Source of the DNA: Actinomycetes bacterium
GTDB taxonomy: Bacteria; Actinomycetota; Acidimicrobiia; Acidimicrobiales; RAAP-2
Reading direction: 5' to 3'
NCBI GenBank assembly: GCA_021823525.1
Contig: JAKANY010000003.1
Span: forward strand, 1 to 64,000
DNA: 64,000 bases
This document shows, piece by piece, positions 8,543-17,604 of this stretch. A program made the translations under genes and the position numbers. How positions within the stretch are numbered: position 1 is the stretch's first letter; every line of letters begins with the position of its first letter. A model generated the notes under the pieces. That model worked only from the letters and a program-made list of their open reading frames with translations, did no database searches and was not told where the DNA came from.

Positions 8543-9352
8543 GTGCCTACGATGGCCCGCGTGGGGACGATCGCGCTGCGGGGCCATCCGACGTGGGTGT
8601 CGGTCGGCCGCACACGCGGTCCCGACGTGGTGCTGCTCCACGGGGGGCTGAGCTCGTCGGGTGGGATGCTGCGCCGCATCGGCGGGCGGCTGCGCGACCG
8701 GTACCGGGTGTCGGCGTTCGACCGACGGGGTCATGGGCGCACGGCGGACACGCCCGCACCGTTCCACTACGAGGCGATGGCCGACGAGACGGTGGCGTTC
8801 CTGGAGTATCTGGGCCGCCGCGCTGACCTGGTCGGTCACAGCGATGGGGGCATCATCGCCCTCCTCGTGGCCCGGGCGCGGCCCGACCTGGTACGGCGCC
8901 TGGTCGTCGTGGGCGGGAACCTCCACCCCCGCGGTCTCGAGGATGTCGCGCCGTTCCCGCTGCGGGGTCCCGTGTTCGAAGGTTGGGCCGCGCGGTTCGG
9001 CGAGCTGTCTCCCGACGGGCCGACGCACGCGCGCACGGTGGCGCGAAAGTCCCTGCGGCTCTTCGCCTCCGAGCCCGACCTGCGCGCGGGGGACCTGCGC
9101 GCCATCGGGCACCCGACGCTGATCATGGGGGGCGACGACGATTCGACGCGCCTGGAGCACCTCGTCGCCATGTACCGCGCCCTGCCACGCGGCCAACTGG
9201 CGATCGTGCCGGGGGCATCGCACGCCGTTCTCTCCGAGCGCCCGGCGCTGTGCGCGACGCTGATCCGGGAGTTCCTGGCCGGTCCGGTCGTTCCGGTGAC
9301 CCGCCAGCCGGTTCGCCGCGCCCTGCCTCGCGTGGCGGGACCGGGCCAGTAG
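8543..9352 (+). CDS. Alpha/beta-fold hydrolase
   Basis: This protein of 269 residues from GTG 8543 (266 if ATG 8552 is used) has an oxyanion block LLHGGLSSSG near residue 32. The nucleophile elbow GHSDGG near 99 carries the catalytic serine. A late acid (GGDDDS near 195) and a histidine (GASHAVLSE near 228) complete a plausible triad. The substrate is unknown; the family includes esterases, haloalkane dehalogenases and C-C hydrolases. The start choice is open because both candidates lie within the short divergent gap. Confidence 0.85.
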   Translation: MPTMARVGTIALRGHPTWVSVGRTRGPDVVLLHGGLSSSGGMLRRIGGRLRDRYRVSAFDRRGHGRTADTPAPFHYEAMADETVAFLEYLGRRADLVGHSDGGIIALLVARARPDLVRRLVVVGGNLHPRGLEDVAPFPLRGPVFEGWAARFGELSPDGPTHARTVARKSLRLFASEPDLRAGDLRAIGHPTLIMGGDDDSTRLEHLVAMYRALPRGQLAIVPGASHAVLSERPALCATLIREFLAGPVVPVTRQPVRRALPRVAGPGQ

Positions 9353-9355
9353 GCT
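9350..9355 (+). promoter_or_regulatory. -10-like box TAGGCT, 6 nt before the GT87-like GTG
   Basis: TAGGCT includes the hydrolase stop codon (9350-9352) and ends 6 nt before GTG 9362. Confidence 0.45.
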
Positions 9356-9361
9356 GGAGCC

Positions 9362-10684
9362 GTGAACGCGCGCCTGATTGCTGCGCGCGCCCGCGCTGTG
9401 GCTATCTGGGGCGCGCTTTCGCCGTGGTCGCGCGACGCGTGGCTCTACGGCCTGTCGAGTGCGTTCGCCCTCGGACTGGCGCTGAGCACCACGCAGCCCG
9501 CGCAGCGCTACTGGGGGTGGCTGGCTGCTGGGCCGTACGCCCTGGCCGGAGTCATCGCGCTTTTCGCACGGCGCTGGCGGCCGCGGGGCTCGCTCGGGGC
9601 GCGCGTCGCGCTGACCGTGCTCGTGGGGATCGGTGCCCTGGCGATCCCGCTCGGCCTGGAGGCCCGTTGGCGCCACAGCGATCCCGGACTCACCTACGCG
9701 CAGCCCGAGGTCGGGGTGATCGAGCGCTCGGCGGGCTACGTGGCCAAGGGTCTGGATCCCTACCGCGCGTACGTGCGCAACGGGCACGTCGTCAACGCGG
9801 TGCCCGGCCTGCCCGCCTACGAGTCGTTCTTCCCGTATCTGCCGCTGATGAGCGTGTTCGGGCTGCCCTCGGCCGCGACTCACCAGTCGACGGGGCTGAC
9901 CGACGCGCGCATCGTGATGTCGCTGGCCACCGTCCTGGTCATGGCCGCCGCGATGTTCTTGCTGCGCGCTCCACCCGATCGTCGCCTTCGCGTGGCCCAA
10001 GCCCTGGCGGTCCTGCCCACCGGGGCCCTCTTCTTGTCGACGGGCGGCGACGACATGCCGATCCTCGCCCTGCTGCTGCTGGGCATCGTGGCCCTGGAGC
10101 GCCGATCGTGGCGCACTGCGGGGGTCAGCCTGGGGCTCGCGGCGGCGATGAAGCTGACGGCCTGGCCGGTGATCGCGGTCGTCATCGTGGTCGTGGCGCT
10201 GCGGGGGCGCAGCGGTCGGGGCTGGCTGCGAGTCGCCGCCACCGTCGCCTCGCTGGTCGCGGTCACGGTGGCGCCCTTCGCGCTGCTCGCGCCGCGGGCG
10301 TTCGTCGCCAATGTGGTGGCGTTCCCGCTGGGCCTGGCGGGCGTGGCCTCACCGGCGGCGTCACCGCTGCCGGGCCATCTCCTCGCCGAGGCCTTCCCCG
10401 TGCTGGGCCACCTGCTGATCCCGCTCACCCTGGTGGTGATGGGGGTGTTCGCGTGGCGCTACAGCGCACGTCGCTGGCCCCTGACGCTCCCGCAGGCCCT
10501 CGGCATTCTGGCGGTCGTGTACACCGCGGTGATCTTGGCGGCGTCGGCCACGCGCATCGGCTACGTGATCTACCCGCTCAACATCCTGATGTGGGCGTGG
10601 GCGCTGACGCCGGTGCGCGCGCCCCAGGTGGAGCCGGCCGGCGAGCTCGAGCTCGCCGGTCAGATCGACGCCGAGTTCTGGTAG
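9362..10684 (+). CDS. Polytopic membrane protein, GT87/DUF2029-like mannosyltransferase candidate
   Basis: This 440-residue protein has about 10-11 hydrophobic helices. A conserved extracytoplasmic segment after TM3 includes KGLDPYRAYVRNG and YESFFPYLPL, followed by GDDMPILALLLLG and AAAMKLTAWPV, which resembles GT-C polyprenyl-phosphate-dependent mannosyltransferases of the GT87 group in actinobacteria. Such enzymes add mannose to lipoglycans or glycoproteins. The assignment rests on topology and short motifs only. Its 3' end overlaps the convergent gene by 25 bases. Confidence 0.6.
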   Translation: MNARLIAARARAVAIWGALSPWSRDAWLYGLSSAFALGLALSTTQPAQRYWGWLAAGPYALAGVIALFARRWRPRGSLGARVALTVLVGIGALAIPLGLEARWRHSDPGLTYAQPEVGVIERSAGYVAKGLDPYRAYVRNGHVVNAVPGLPAYESFFPYLPLMSVFGLPSAATHQSTGLTDARIVMSLATVLVMAAAMFLLRAPPDRRLRVAQALAVLPTGALFLSTGGDDMPILALLLLGIVALERRSWRTAGVSLGLAAAMKLTAWPVIAVVIVVVALRGRSGRGWLRVAATVASLVAVTVAPFALLAPRAFVANVVAFPLGLAGVASPAASPLPGHLLAEAFPVLGHLLIPLTLVVMGVFAWRYSARRWPLTLPQALGILAVVYTAVILAASATRIGYVIYPLNILMWAWALTPVRAPQVEPAGELELAGQIDAEFW

Positions 10685-11214
10685 ATCCGGTAGCGCCAGC
10701 GCGTCAGCGACCCGTGCCGGCCCGTGACCGCGATGCCCACCACCCAGTAGAAGGTGTCCGAGCCCGCCTTCTGGAAGAGGATCTCGGGACCGCGGGGCGT
10801 CTGGGCTGACGAGAAGAGCGCCCATCCCTGGGCGGTGAGCTGGCCGCGGTAGAAGCCGAGGAGGGCCGCGGGCGACGCGGTGGTGGTCAGGGGCCGGTAG
10901 CAGTCGTAGTCGCCCGCGCCACCGTTGGCGTGGACGACCGGGCCTCCCACGGCGGTGCCCCGGGGCACGACGAGGGCGCCCGCGATGTTGGCTGGCGGCG
11001 TGCCCGGCTGCTGGCACGGCGCGATGGCCGCGTTGGACGAGGCGGGAGCCAGTCCCCCCACCACGACGGGCAGGGTGGTCGTAGCGACCGACGGGGTGCC
11101 CAGCGCGTCGATCAGCAGGAAGATGGCCAGGACCGCGACGCCCAGTCCGGCGACGATGGCGGCGGGCCACAGACTGGTCGTCGTGGTGAGCGGCGGTCGC
11201 TCCGGGTCCGTCAC
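10660..11214 (-). CDS. Membrane-anchored protein of unknown function
   Basis: This 184-residue protein has a short cytoplasmic Thr-rich tail, one transmembrane helix at about 16-37 (WPAAIVAGLGVAVLAIFLLI) and an extracytoplasmic domain with two cysteines (C67 and C104). No family is recognised. Its GTG start overlaps the thiD stop (GTGA), so it is cotranscribed with thiD. The 3' end overlaps the GT87-like gene by 25 bases on the other strand. Confidence 0.65.
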   Translation of the reverse strand: MTDPERPPLTTTTSLWPAAIVAGLGVAVLAIFLLIDALGTPSVATTTLPVVVGGLAPASSNAAIAPCQQPGTPPANIAGALVVPRGTAVGGPVVHANGGAGDYDCYRPLTTTASPAALLGFYRGQLTAQGWALFSSAQTPRGPEILFQKAGSDTFYWVVGIAVTGRHGSLTRWRYRIYQNSASI

Positions 11215-12029
11215 GGGCCCCAGCCGAAGTGATCGATCGGCCCGTGTCCCTGGCCCAGCTGCCAGTCGGCGGCCCCGCGCAGGCCGGCCAGGACGAAGGC
11301 CTTGGCGTCGCGTACGGCGTCGCGCAGTTCCCGGCCGAGCGCGAGACCCGCGACGACCGCTGCGGACAGCGAGCAGCCCGTCCCGTGGTCGTTGCGCGTG
11401 ACGACGCGCTCGGCGTCCAGGACGACGACCTCCTGGCCGAGGATCAGGACGTCGGGCGCGTGCGCGGCGGTCGCCCCGGGAAGCGCGTGGCCCCCCTTGA
11501 CCAGGACGGCACGCGGCCCCCCGTCGGCGATGGTCCGACCCACCGCCACCATGTCCTCGACCGTCGCGAGATCTCGGACGTCGACGCCCGCCAGCGCGGC
11601 CGCCTCGGGCAGGTTGGGAGTGGCGAGCAGGGCGTGGGGGAGGAGCGCGTCGCGGTAGGCCTCGATACCGCCGTCGGCGAGCAGGAGGGCGCCCGTCGAG
11701 GAGACCAGCACCGGGTCGACGACGAGCGGCGGGAGCTCGCCGGCCCGGGCGAGCTCGGCCACCGCCAGGACGATGGCGGGCTCGGCGAGCATGCCGGTCT
11801 TGGCGGCCGCGATCGCGAAGTCCTCGAGGACCGCACGCACCTGGGCGACGACCTCGGCGGGAGGCAGCGTGACGACCGAGCGCACGGTCTGGGTGTTCTG
11901 GGCCGTCACGGCGGTGAGCGCGGTCGTGCCGTGGACGCCGAAGGCGCTGAAGGTCCGCAGGTCGGCCTGGACGCCGGCGCCGCCCCCCGAGTCCGACCCG
12001 GCGATGGTGAGGGCGCAGCGAGGTTGCAC
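11211..12029 (-). CDS. thiD: Hydroxymethylpyrimidine (phosphate) kinase
   Basis: This 272-residue ribokinase-fold enzyme phosphorylates HMP and HMP phosphate in thiamine synthesis. Family blocks visible are [19 protein letters not shown] at the N-terminus, [13 protein letters not shown] near 33, [14 protein letters not shown] near 104, and [13 protein letters not shown] near 213 with the catalytic GTGC. The GTG start lies 6 nt after TAGGGT on the minus strand. Other thiamine genes are dispersed in the window: thiG at 19.7 kb, thiO and thiS at 61.4-62.7 kb. Confidence 0.95.
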   Translation of the reverse strand: MQPRCALTIAGSDSGGGAGVQADLRTFSAFGVHGTTALTAVTAQNTQTVRSVVTLPPAEVVAQVRAVLEDFAIAAAKTGMLAEPAIVLAVAELARAGELPPLVVDPVLVSSTGALLLADGGIEAYRDALLPHALLATPNLPEAAALAGVDVRDLATVEDMVAVGRTIADGGPRAVLVKGGHALPGATAAHAPDVLILGQEVVVLDAERVVTRNDHGTGCSLSAAVVAGLALGRELRDAVRDAKAFVLAGLRGAADWQLGQGHGPIDHFGWGP

Positions 12030-12035
12030 GGGGTC

Positions 12036-12041
12036 ACCCTA
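12036..12041 (-). promoter_or_regulatory. -10-like box TAGGGT, 6 nt before thiD GTG
   Basis: Minus-strand TAGGGT, then GACCCC, then GTG, is a clean leaderless layout. No TPP riboswitch is visible in the short upstream region. Confidence 0.5.
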
Positions 12042-12113
12042 CCGGTGCGGCGCGCGCGGGCCGAGTTCACCGAGCGGTCGGAATCTAGACACCCGCCGGA
12101 CAGGCGACTCCGG

Positions 12114-12119
12114 TACTGT
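12114..12119 (+). promoter_or_regulatory. -10-like box TACTGT for the polyamine ABC operon
   Basis: TACTGT would start a transcript near 12126, leaving a leader of about 55 nt. No good -35 is seen at the proper spacing. The 150-base gap between thiD and this gene holds the divergent control region; nothing else was recognised in it. Confidence 0.35.
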
Positions 12120-12180
12120 TGCGCTCGAGCCGTCAGGGGGACGGTTCAGGCACGAGAGTGCACGAACGTGAGGGCAACTC

Positions 12181-13341
12181 ATGAGACCTGCGAAGTTGAG
12201 GATGGCCTTGGCCACGGGGACGGCAGCGGTCAGCCTGCTGTCGTTCGTTGTGGCCAGCGTGGGGTCAGCGGGAGGAGCATCGGCGGTGAACTGGGCCAAG
12301 GTCCAGACGCTCAGCGCGTCGGGGCCGAAGTCCATGGCCGCGCTCGTCGCCGCGGCGAAGAAGGAAGGCAAGCTCAACGTGATCGCGCTTCCCCCGACCT
12401 GGGCGAACTACGGCGCGCTGATCAGCACCTTCCATAAGAAGTACGGGATCACCGTCAATTCCTACAACCCTGACGGATCGAGCCAGGACGAGATCAACGC
12501 GATCATCGCCGACAAGGGTCGCACCAGCGCCCCCGACGTGATCGACGTGGGAACCAACTTCGCCATCACGGCCCAGCAGCGCCACCTGCTCGCGCCCTAC
12601 CGGGTCGCGACTTGGTCGCGCATCCCCGCGGCGCTCAAGCAGGGTCAGGGCTACTGGTTCGATGACTACGGCGGATTCGTGGCCATCGGCTGCAACGCCA
12701 GCGTGGTCAAGAACTGCCCGACGTCCTTCGCCCAGATGCTCAAGCCCGGCCAGGGCTACAAGATCGGGATCAACAACAACCCGACCGCGTCGTCCTCAGC
12801 GCTGGCCGCGGTCATGGCCGCGGCGATCGCCTCGCACGGGTCGCTCAACAACGTCAAGCCCGGTGTCGACTACTTCTCCAAGATGAACAAGGTCGGCAAC
12901 TTCGTCGCGACGATCGCGGGACCCTCGACGGTCCAGAGCGGCGCGACCAACATCGTGGTCTGGTGGGACTACCTCCAGGCCAGCGAGGTCAAGGCGTTGC
13001 CGGGCTACACCGACAAGTGGAAGGTCGTGATTCCCAGTGACGCGGCTCTGGCCGAGTACTACACCCAGGCCATCAGCGCGTCGGCACCCGACCCCGCTGC
13101 GGCTCGCCTGTGGGAGGAGTTCCTCTACTCGAACCAGGGGCAGAACCTGTGGCTGGCCGGCATGGCCCGTCCCGTCGAGCTGGCGTACATGACGGCGCAC
13201 CACCTGGCCAACGCCAAGTACCTGGCCGCGCTGCCACCCGCGCCCGCCAGTGGCGTCCAGTACCCGACGCAGGCGCAGATCCTGAAGGCCGAGAACGTCG
13301 TGTCGGCGACTTGGCCCACTGAGGTCACCTCCGGTCCGTAG
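12181..13341 (+). CDS. ABC transporter substrate-binding protein, polyamine (PotD-like) type
   Basis: This 386-residue exported protein has a signal peptide (RPAKLRM, hydrophobic core to about residue 35). The mature part has the periplasmic-binding fold of the iron/spermidine/putrescine cluster: EGKLNVIALPPTWANYGALI near 62, then a C-terminal WEEFLYSNQGQNLWLAG block. It precedes two permeases, a PotA-type ATPase, and genes for gamma-glutamylation and oxidation of amines, so a polyamine or related amine is the likely ligand. That ligand is inferred from context and not from pocket residues. Confidence 0.8.
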   Translation: MRPAKLRMALATGTAAVSLLSFVVASVGSAGGASAVNWAKVQTLSASGPKSMAALVAAAKKEGKLNVIALPPTWANYGALISTFHKKYGITVNSYNPDGSSQDEINAIIADKGRTSAPDVIDVGTNFAITAQQRHLLAPYRVATWSRIPAALKQGQGYWFDDYGGFVAIGCNASVVKNCPTSFAQMLKPGQGYKIGINNNPTASSSALAAVMAAAIASHGSLNNVKPGVDYFSKMNKVGNFVATIAGPSTVQSGATNIVVWWDYLQASEVKALPGYTDKWKVVIPSDAALAEYYTQAISASAPDPAAARLWEEFLYSNQGQNLWLAGMARPVELAYMTAHHLANAKYLAALPPAPASGVQYPTQAQILKAENVVSATWPTEVTSGP

Positions 13342-13343
13342 TC

Positions 13344-14276
13344 GTGGCAACGGCGGATCAGCCAGTTGGAGCGGGGTCCGCCCCGGGGGTCGCCGTGATG
13401 GCGATCCCCGGGGCGGCTCGCCGCACGCTGCGATGGCGCGGCCTGCGGCGCGTGACGGCCGTCGCGCCGTTCATCGTGTACGCCTTCTTGGGCCTGGGGA
13501 TCCCGATCCTGGCGGTCGTCGACTACGCCTTCCGCAACCCGCAGGGCCACCTCACTCTGGCCAACGTCTCTACCGTGACCCACGGGACCTATCTCCTGGG
13601 ATTCGAGAACTCGATCCTGCTCGCCGCGATCACCTCCGTCGTGCCCGGCCTGCTCGGCCTGTCCCTGGCGTACGCGATCGCGACTTCGCGCAGCCCCTTT
13701 CTGCGCCGGCTGATCGCCACCGCGTCTGGCGTCCTGGCCAACTTCGGCGGTATCAACCTGACGTTCATGTTCATCGCGACTCTGGGCTCGACGGGGATCC
13801 TGACGTCCTGGCTGTCGGTCGTGCACCTCAATCCCTGGAACCTGGGCTTCAACCTCTACTCGTTCTACGGCGTGGCCTTCGTCTACCTGTACTTCCAAGT
13901 CCCGCTCATGGTCCTGGTGATCACGCCGGCCCTAGGTGCGCTTCGCCCCTCGTGGCGCGAGGCGGCAGCCAACCTCGGCGCGACGTCGTGGCGCTACTGG
14001 CGCTACGTGGGCCTGCCGGTGCTCTTCCCGTCGGTGCTCGGCGGCATGCTGCTGCTCTTCGGCAGCGCGTTCGCCGCCTACGCCACGGCCCAGACGCTGA
14101 CGGCGGGGACCGTGACCTTGGCGCCGATCCAGATCGGCAACCTGCTGACCGGTAACGCGATCTCGGGCCAGGAGAACATCGGCTACGCGATCGGCTTTGG
14201 CATGTTCGTGGTGCTCGCGGTCACGATGATCCTCTACGGTCTGATCCAGCGCCGGGCGTCCAAGTGGTTGCGCTGA
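13344..14276 (+). CDS. ABC transporter permease, PotB-like
   Basis: This 310-residue membrane protein has six helices after an N-terminal extension of about 45 residues, and an EAA loop SWREAAANLGATSWRYWRYV near 207-226 that docks the ATPase. GTG 13344 starts 2 bases after the binding-protein stop. A later in-frame ATG at 13398 would give a more usual length and cannot be excluded. Confidence 0.87.
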   Translation: MATADQPVGAGSAPGVAVMAIPGAARRTLRWRGLRRVTAVAPFIVYAFLGLGIPILAVVDYAFRNPQGHLTLANVSTVTHGTYLLGFENSILLAAITSVVPGLLGLSLAYAIATSRSPFLRRLIATASGVLANFGGINLTFMFIATLGSTGILTSWLSVVHLNPWNLGFNLYSFYGVAFVYLYFQVPLMVLVITPALGALRPSWREAAANLGATSWRYWRYVGLPVLFPSVLGGMLLLFGSAFAAYATAQTLTAGTVTLAPIQIGNLLTGNAISGQENIGYAIGFGMFVVLAVTMILYGLIQRRASKWLR

Positions 14277-15085
14277 GCCCCGCGGTGACCGGTGCGCCGG
14301 CGCCTCGCCGGCGCCGCGTGCGCGTGTGGCGCGGGTTCGTGCTGGGCGTCGCCGGCGCGTACTTCCTCATCCCGCTGTACGCCGGGCTGCGCTTCTCCTT
14401 CCAGGACGACGCCGGGCACTGGTCGTTCTACGCGGTCGCGGCGATCCCCTCGCAGGTCGGATTCTCGGGGGCGTTCTTTCTCTCGATCAAGCTGGCGCTG
14501 ACCACGCTCGCTCTCACGCTGGTCCTGATGGTGCCCACCACTATCTACATCCACCTCCACCTGCCGCGGCTGCGCCGGATGCTCGAGTTCGTCACGGTGT
14601 TGCCGATCGTGATCCCTCCCATCGTGCTGATCCTTGGCGTGCTGCGCGCCGCGCCGCTGTGGCTCAAGGCCTCGCCGTACCTGCTCAGCCTGATGTACGT
14701 GATCCTGTCGATGCCCTTCGTCTACCGCTCGCTCGACGCGGGGATATCGGCGATCGACCTGCGCACGCTGGTGGAGGCGAGTCGGTCGCTGGGCGCCAGC
14801 GGGCCCCAGACGCTGTGGCGGGTGATCCTGCCCAACTTGCGCGCGGGAATCCTGTCGGCGTCGGTGCTGACGCTGGCACTGGTGCTGGGCGAGTTCACGA
14901 TGGCCAGTCTCGACCTGTGGACCACCCTGCCGGTGTGGATCTACCAGTTCCAGCAGACCGACGGGCACATCGCGACGGCGGTCTCGATGCTCTCGCTCAT
15001 CGGCACGTGGCTGTTGATTACGGTGATGGTGTCGCTGGATCGCTCGGAGTCCCGGAGATCGCGGCGCAAGGCGGAGGTGGCGTGA
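14264..15085 (+). CDS. ABC transporter permease, PotC-like
   Basis: This 273-residue second permease has six helices and the EAA loop LVEASRSLGASGPQTLWRVI near residue 168. It overlaps the first permease by 13 bases and the ATPase gene by 4 (GTGA), so the transporter is one tightly coupled unit. An Arg-rich cytoplasmic tail ends the protein. The start is GTG 14264. Confidence 0.88.
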   Translation: MVALSPAVTGAPAPRRRRVRVWRGFVLGVAGAYFLIPLYAGLRFSFQDDAGHWSFYAVAAIPSQVGFSGAFFLSIKLALTTLALTLVLMVPTTIYIHLHLPRLRRMLEFVTVLPIVIPPIVLILGVLRAAPLWLKASPYLLSLMYVILSMPFVYRSLDAGISAIDLRTLVEASRSLGASGPQTLWRVILPNLRAGILSASVLTLALVLGEFTMASLDLWTTLPVWIYQFQQTDGHIATAVSMLSLIGTWLLITVMVSLDRSESRRSRRKAEVA

Positions 15086-16170
15086 GCCAGCAGAACGGAT
15101 CTCGCAGCACCGAGGGCGCCCGCGTCGAGCTCCAAGAGCTAGTGCGCGTGTTCGGTCGCACGCGTGCCCTCGACGGCTTCTCGCTCGACGTCGAACCCGG
15201 CGAGCTGGTCGCGCTGCTCGGGCCCTCGGGTTGCGGAAAGACGACGGCGCTGCGCGCCCTCGCGGGTTTCGAGCCCGTCGACAGCGGACGGGTCCTGGTC
15301 GACGGGACCGACGTGGTACGGGTGTCGCCCCAGGACCGCGACATGGGCATGGTCTTCCAGAGCTACTCGCTGTTCCCGAACATGAGCGCCGTGACCAACG
15401 TGGCCTTCGGCCTGCGCATGCGCGGGGTGCGCGCGGGCGCACGGCGCGCCAAGGCCCACGAGATCCTCGAGCTGGTGGGTCTGGAAGAGCACGGCGAGAA
15501 GTACCCCCACCAGCTCTCGGGGGGCCAGCAGCAGCGGGTGGCGCTGGCGCGGGCCATCGCGATCGAGCCGCGGGTGCTGCTCCTGGACGAGCCCCTGTCG
15601 GCCCTGGACGCCAAGGTGCGCACGGGGCTGCGCGACCAGATCCGCCAGCTGCAGCAGCGACTGGCCATCACCACGGTCTTCGTCACCCACGACCAGGAAG
15701 AGGCCCTCTCCATGGCCGACCGGGTGTGCGTCATGCGCGACGGGCGCGGTCAGCAGACCGCGACACCCGCCGAGCTGTACTCCCGCCCGACGAGCGCGTT
15801 CGTCGCGCACTTCGTGGGCGTCTCGAGTCGCGTCCCGGCCACGCGGGACAACGGGACGGTCGTGCTCTGGGGCCGGGGCGTGCCCGTGCGCAATCCCGAG
15901 CTGACCTCGCGCGAGATCGACGCGGTGCTGCGCCCCGAGGATGTCACCATCAGCGCTGACGGGACGGGCTCGGGGGCCGTGGTGCACAAGAGCTTCCTCG
16001 GGGCCACGACGCGCGTGACGGTGCTGGTCGAGGGCGTCGAGGTTCGCGTCGACGTGCGCAGCGACCAGGCCAGCGACCTGAGCCACGGTGACCGCGTCGC
16101 GATCTCCGTGGTCGCGCGCGACGTGCTGATCTCGCCGCGCGGCGAGGAGGACGTGCTGGAGGATGTCTGA
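15082..16170 (+). CDS. ABC transporter ATPase, PotA-like with TOBE domain
   Basis: This 362-residue protein has Walker A GPSGCGKTT near residue 48, the Q-loop VFQSYSLFP near 91, the signature LSGGQQQRVALARA near 146, Walker B VLLLDEPLSALD near 169 and the switch histidine VTHDQEEAL near 202. A C-terminal TOBE domain (about 280-360) is typical of spermidine/putrescine and iron importers. GTG 15082 follows directly on the PotC-like stop. It powers the importer encoded by the three upstream genes. Confidence 0.93.
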   Translation: MSQQNGSRSTEGARVELQELVRVFGRTRALDGFSLDVEPGELVALLGPSGCGKTTALRALAGFEPVDSGRVLVDGTDVVRVSPQDRDMGMVFQSYSLFPNMSAVTNVAFGLRMRGVRAGARRAKAHEILELVGLEEHGEKYPHQLSGGQQQRVALARAIAIEPRVLLLDEPLSALDAKVRTGLRDQIRQLQQRLAITTVFVTHDQEEALSMADRVCVMRDGRGQQTATPAELYSRPTSAFVAHFVGVSSRVPATRDNGTVVLWGRGVPVRNPELTSREIDAVLRPEDVTISADGTGSGAVVHKSFLGATTRVTVLVEGVEVRVDVRSDQASDLSHGDRVAISVVARDVLISPRGEEDVLEDV

Positions 16171-16204
16171 GGCGCACGTGAACGCGGCGGGTGCGGGGCC
16201 TCGC

Positions 16205-16210
16205 TACGAT
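16205..16210 (+). promoter_or_regulatory. Possible -10 box TACGAT before the glutamine-synthetase-like gene
   Basis: TACGAT would give a start near 16217 and a leader of about 20 nt with GAGGGTGG before GTG 16237. It may allow expression apart from the ABC genes. Confidence 0.35.
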
Positions 16211-16236
16211 CGAGCCATCGTGACGAGGGTGGTCCA

Positions 16237-17604
16237 GTGAACGACGCGCCGATGAGTCGGCTGACTCGCGAGGAGTTGACGAGGGCCGTCGCGGACGGAG
16301 CCATCGACACGGTGATCGTGGCCGTGACCGACCCGCAGGGCCGGCTGCAGGGAAAGAGGATGGACGCGCGGTTCCTGCTCGGCGAGTCCGACAGCGACGA
16401 GGTCGAGGGATGCGCCTACGTGCTGGCCTCCGACGTGGACATGCGCACCCTCGACGGCTTCGCCCTGACCTCGTGGGACCGGGGATATGGCGACGTGGTC
16501 TTCGCGCCGGACTGGCGCTCGCTGCGGCGCGTTCCCTGGCACGAGGCCACCGCCATCGTCTTCTGCGATGTCCGCGCGACCTCGGGAGAACCGATCAGCG
16601 TGTCGCCCCGCCAGATCCTCGCGCACCAGGTCGACCGTCTGGCCGAGCGCGGCTGGAGGGGCCTGACGGGAACCGAGCTCGAGTTCCTGGTCTTCCGCGA
16701 CACCTACGAGGACGCCTGGTCGCGCGGGTATCGCGACCTGACGCCAGCCAACCAGTACAACGTGGACTACTCGCTGCTGGGCACGTCGCGCATCGAGCCG
16801 TTCTTAGGACGCGTGCGCCGCTCGATGCGGGCGGCGGGGATGGCGGTCGAGTCGGTCAAGGGCGAGTGCAATCTCGGCCAGCACGAGATGGCGTTCCGCT
16901 ACGACGAGCTGATCGACAAGTGCGACGAGCACGGACTGTTCAAGCTGGGCGTGAAGGAGATCGCCGCCCAGGAGGGTCTGAGCGTGACCTTCATGGCCAA
17001 GTTCAACGAGCGCGAGGGCAACTCGTGCCACATCCACTTGTCCCTGCGCGACCAGGAGGGCCGACCGGTCTTCGCGGGCGGCGACCCCGAGGGGATGTCA
17101 CCGGTGTTCTCGAGCTTCCTGGGCGGCCTGCTCGCCCATGCGCGCGAGATGTCGCTGCTGCTCGCACCCAATGTCAACAGCTACAAGCGCTTCGTCCCGG
17201 GCTCCTTCGCACCGACGGCCCTGGTGTGGGGTCGCGACAATCGGACCTGCGCGTTCCGCGTCGTGGGCCACGGTCCCTCGCTGCGCGTCGAGTGCCGGAT
17301 CCCGGGCGGGGACGTCAACCCGTATCTCGCTGAGGCGGCGCTCGTCGCCGCGGGCCTGGCGGGAGTCGACGAGGGTCTCGCGGCCGGCGCGCCCTTCGAG
17401 GGCAACGCCTACGAGGCGGACCTCACGCACGTGCCCACGACGCTGGCCGAGGCCATCGACCTGTTCGAGGGATCCGACCTCGCGCGATCAGCCTTCGGCG
17501 AGGACGTGGTCGCTCACTACGTTCGGGCGGGACGGGTCGAGGTCGAGGCGTTCAACGCCGCGGTGACCGACTGGGAGCGGGTGCGGGGCTTCGAGAGACT
17601 GTGA
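16237..17604 (+). CDS. Glutamine synthetase family enzyme, gamma-glutamylpolyamine synthetase (PuuA/GlnA3) like
   Basis: This 455-residue cytosolic protein has the GS beta-grasp and catalytic domains: LTGTELEFLVF near 143, the glutamate-rich metal site VKGECNLGQHEMAF near 207, GNSCHIHLSLRDQ near 262, NSYKRFVPGSFAPT near 309 and VECRIPGGDVNPYL near 350. The GNSCHIH block resembles the PuuA/GlnA3 class, which ligates glutamate to putrescine, spermidine or ethanolamine-like amines, and differs from the G-S/A-GMH of true GlnA. Its place between a polyamine-type ABC importer and an aldehyde dehydrogenase supports that role. The exact amine is unknown. Confidence 0.82.
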   Translation: MNDAPMSRLTREELTRAVADGAIDTVIVAVTDPQGRLQGKRMDARFLLGESDSDEVEGCAYVLASDVDMRTLDGFALTSWDRGYGDVVFAPDWRSLRRVPWHEATAIVFCDVRATSGEPISVSPRQILAHQVDRLAERGWRGLTGTELEFLVFRDTYEDAWSRGYRDLTPANQYNVDYSLLGTSRIEPFLGRVRRSMRAAGMAVESVKGECNLGQHEMAFRYDELIDKCDEHGLFKLGVKEIAAQEGLSVTFMAKFNEREGNSCHIHLSLRDQEGRPVFAGGDPEGMSPVFSSFLGGLLAHAREMSLLLAPNVNSYKRFVPGSFAPTALVWGRDNRTCAFRVVGHGPSLRVECRIPGGDVNPYLAEAALVAAGLAGVDEGLAAGAPFEGNAYEADLTHVPTTLAEAIDLFEGSDLARSAFGEDVVAHYVRAGRVEVEAFNAAVTDWERVRGFERL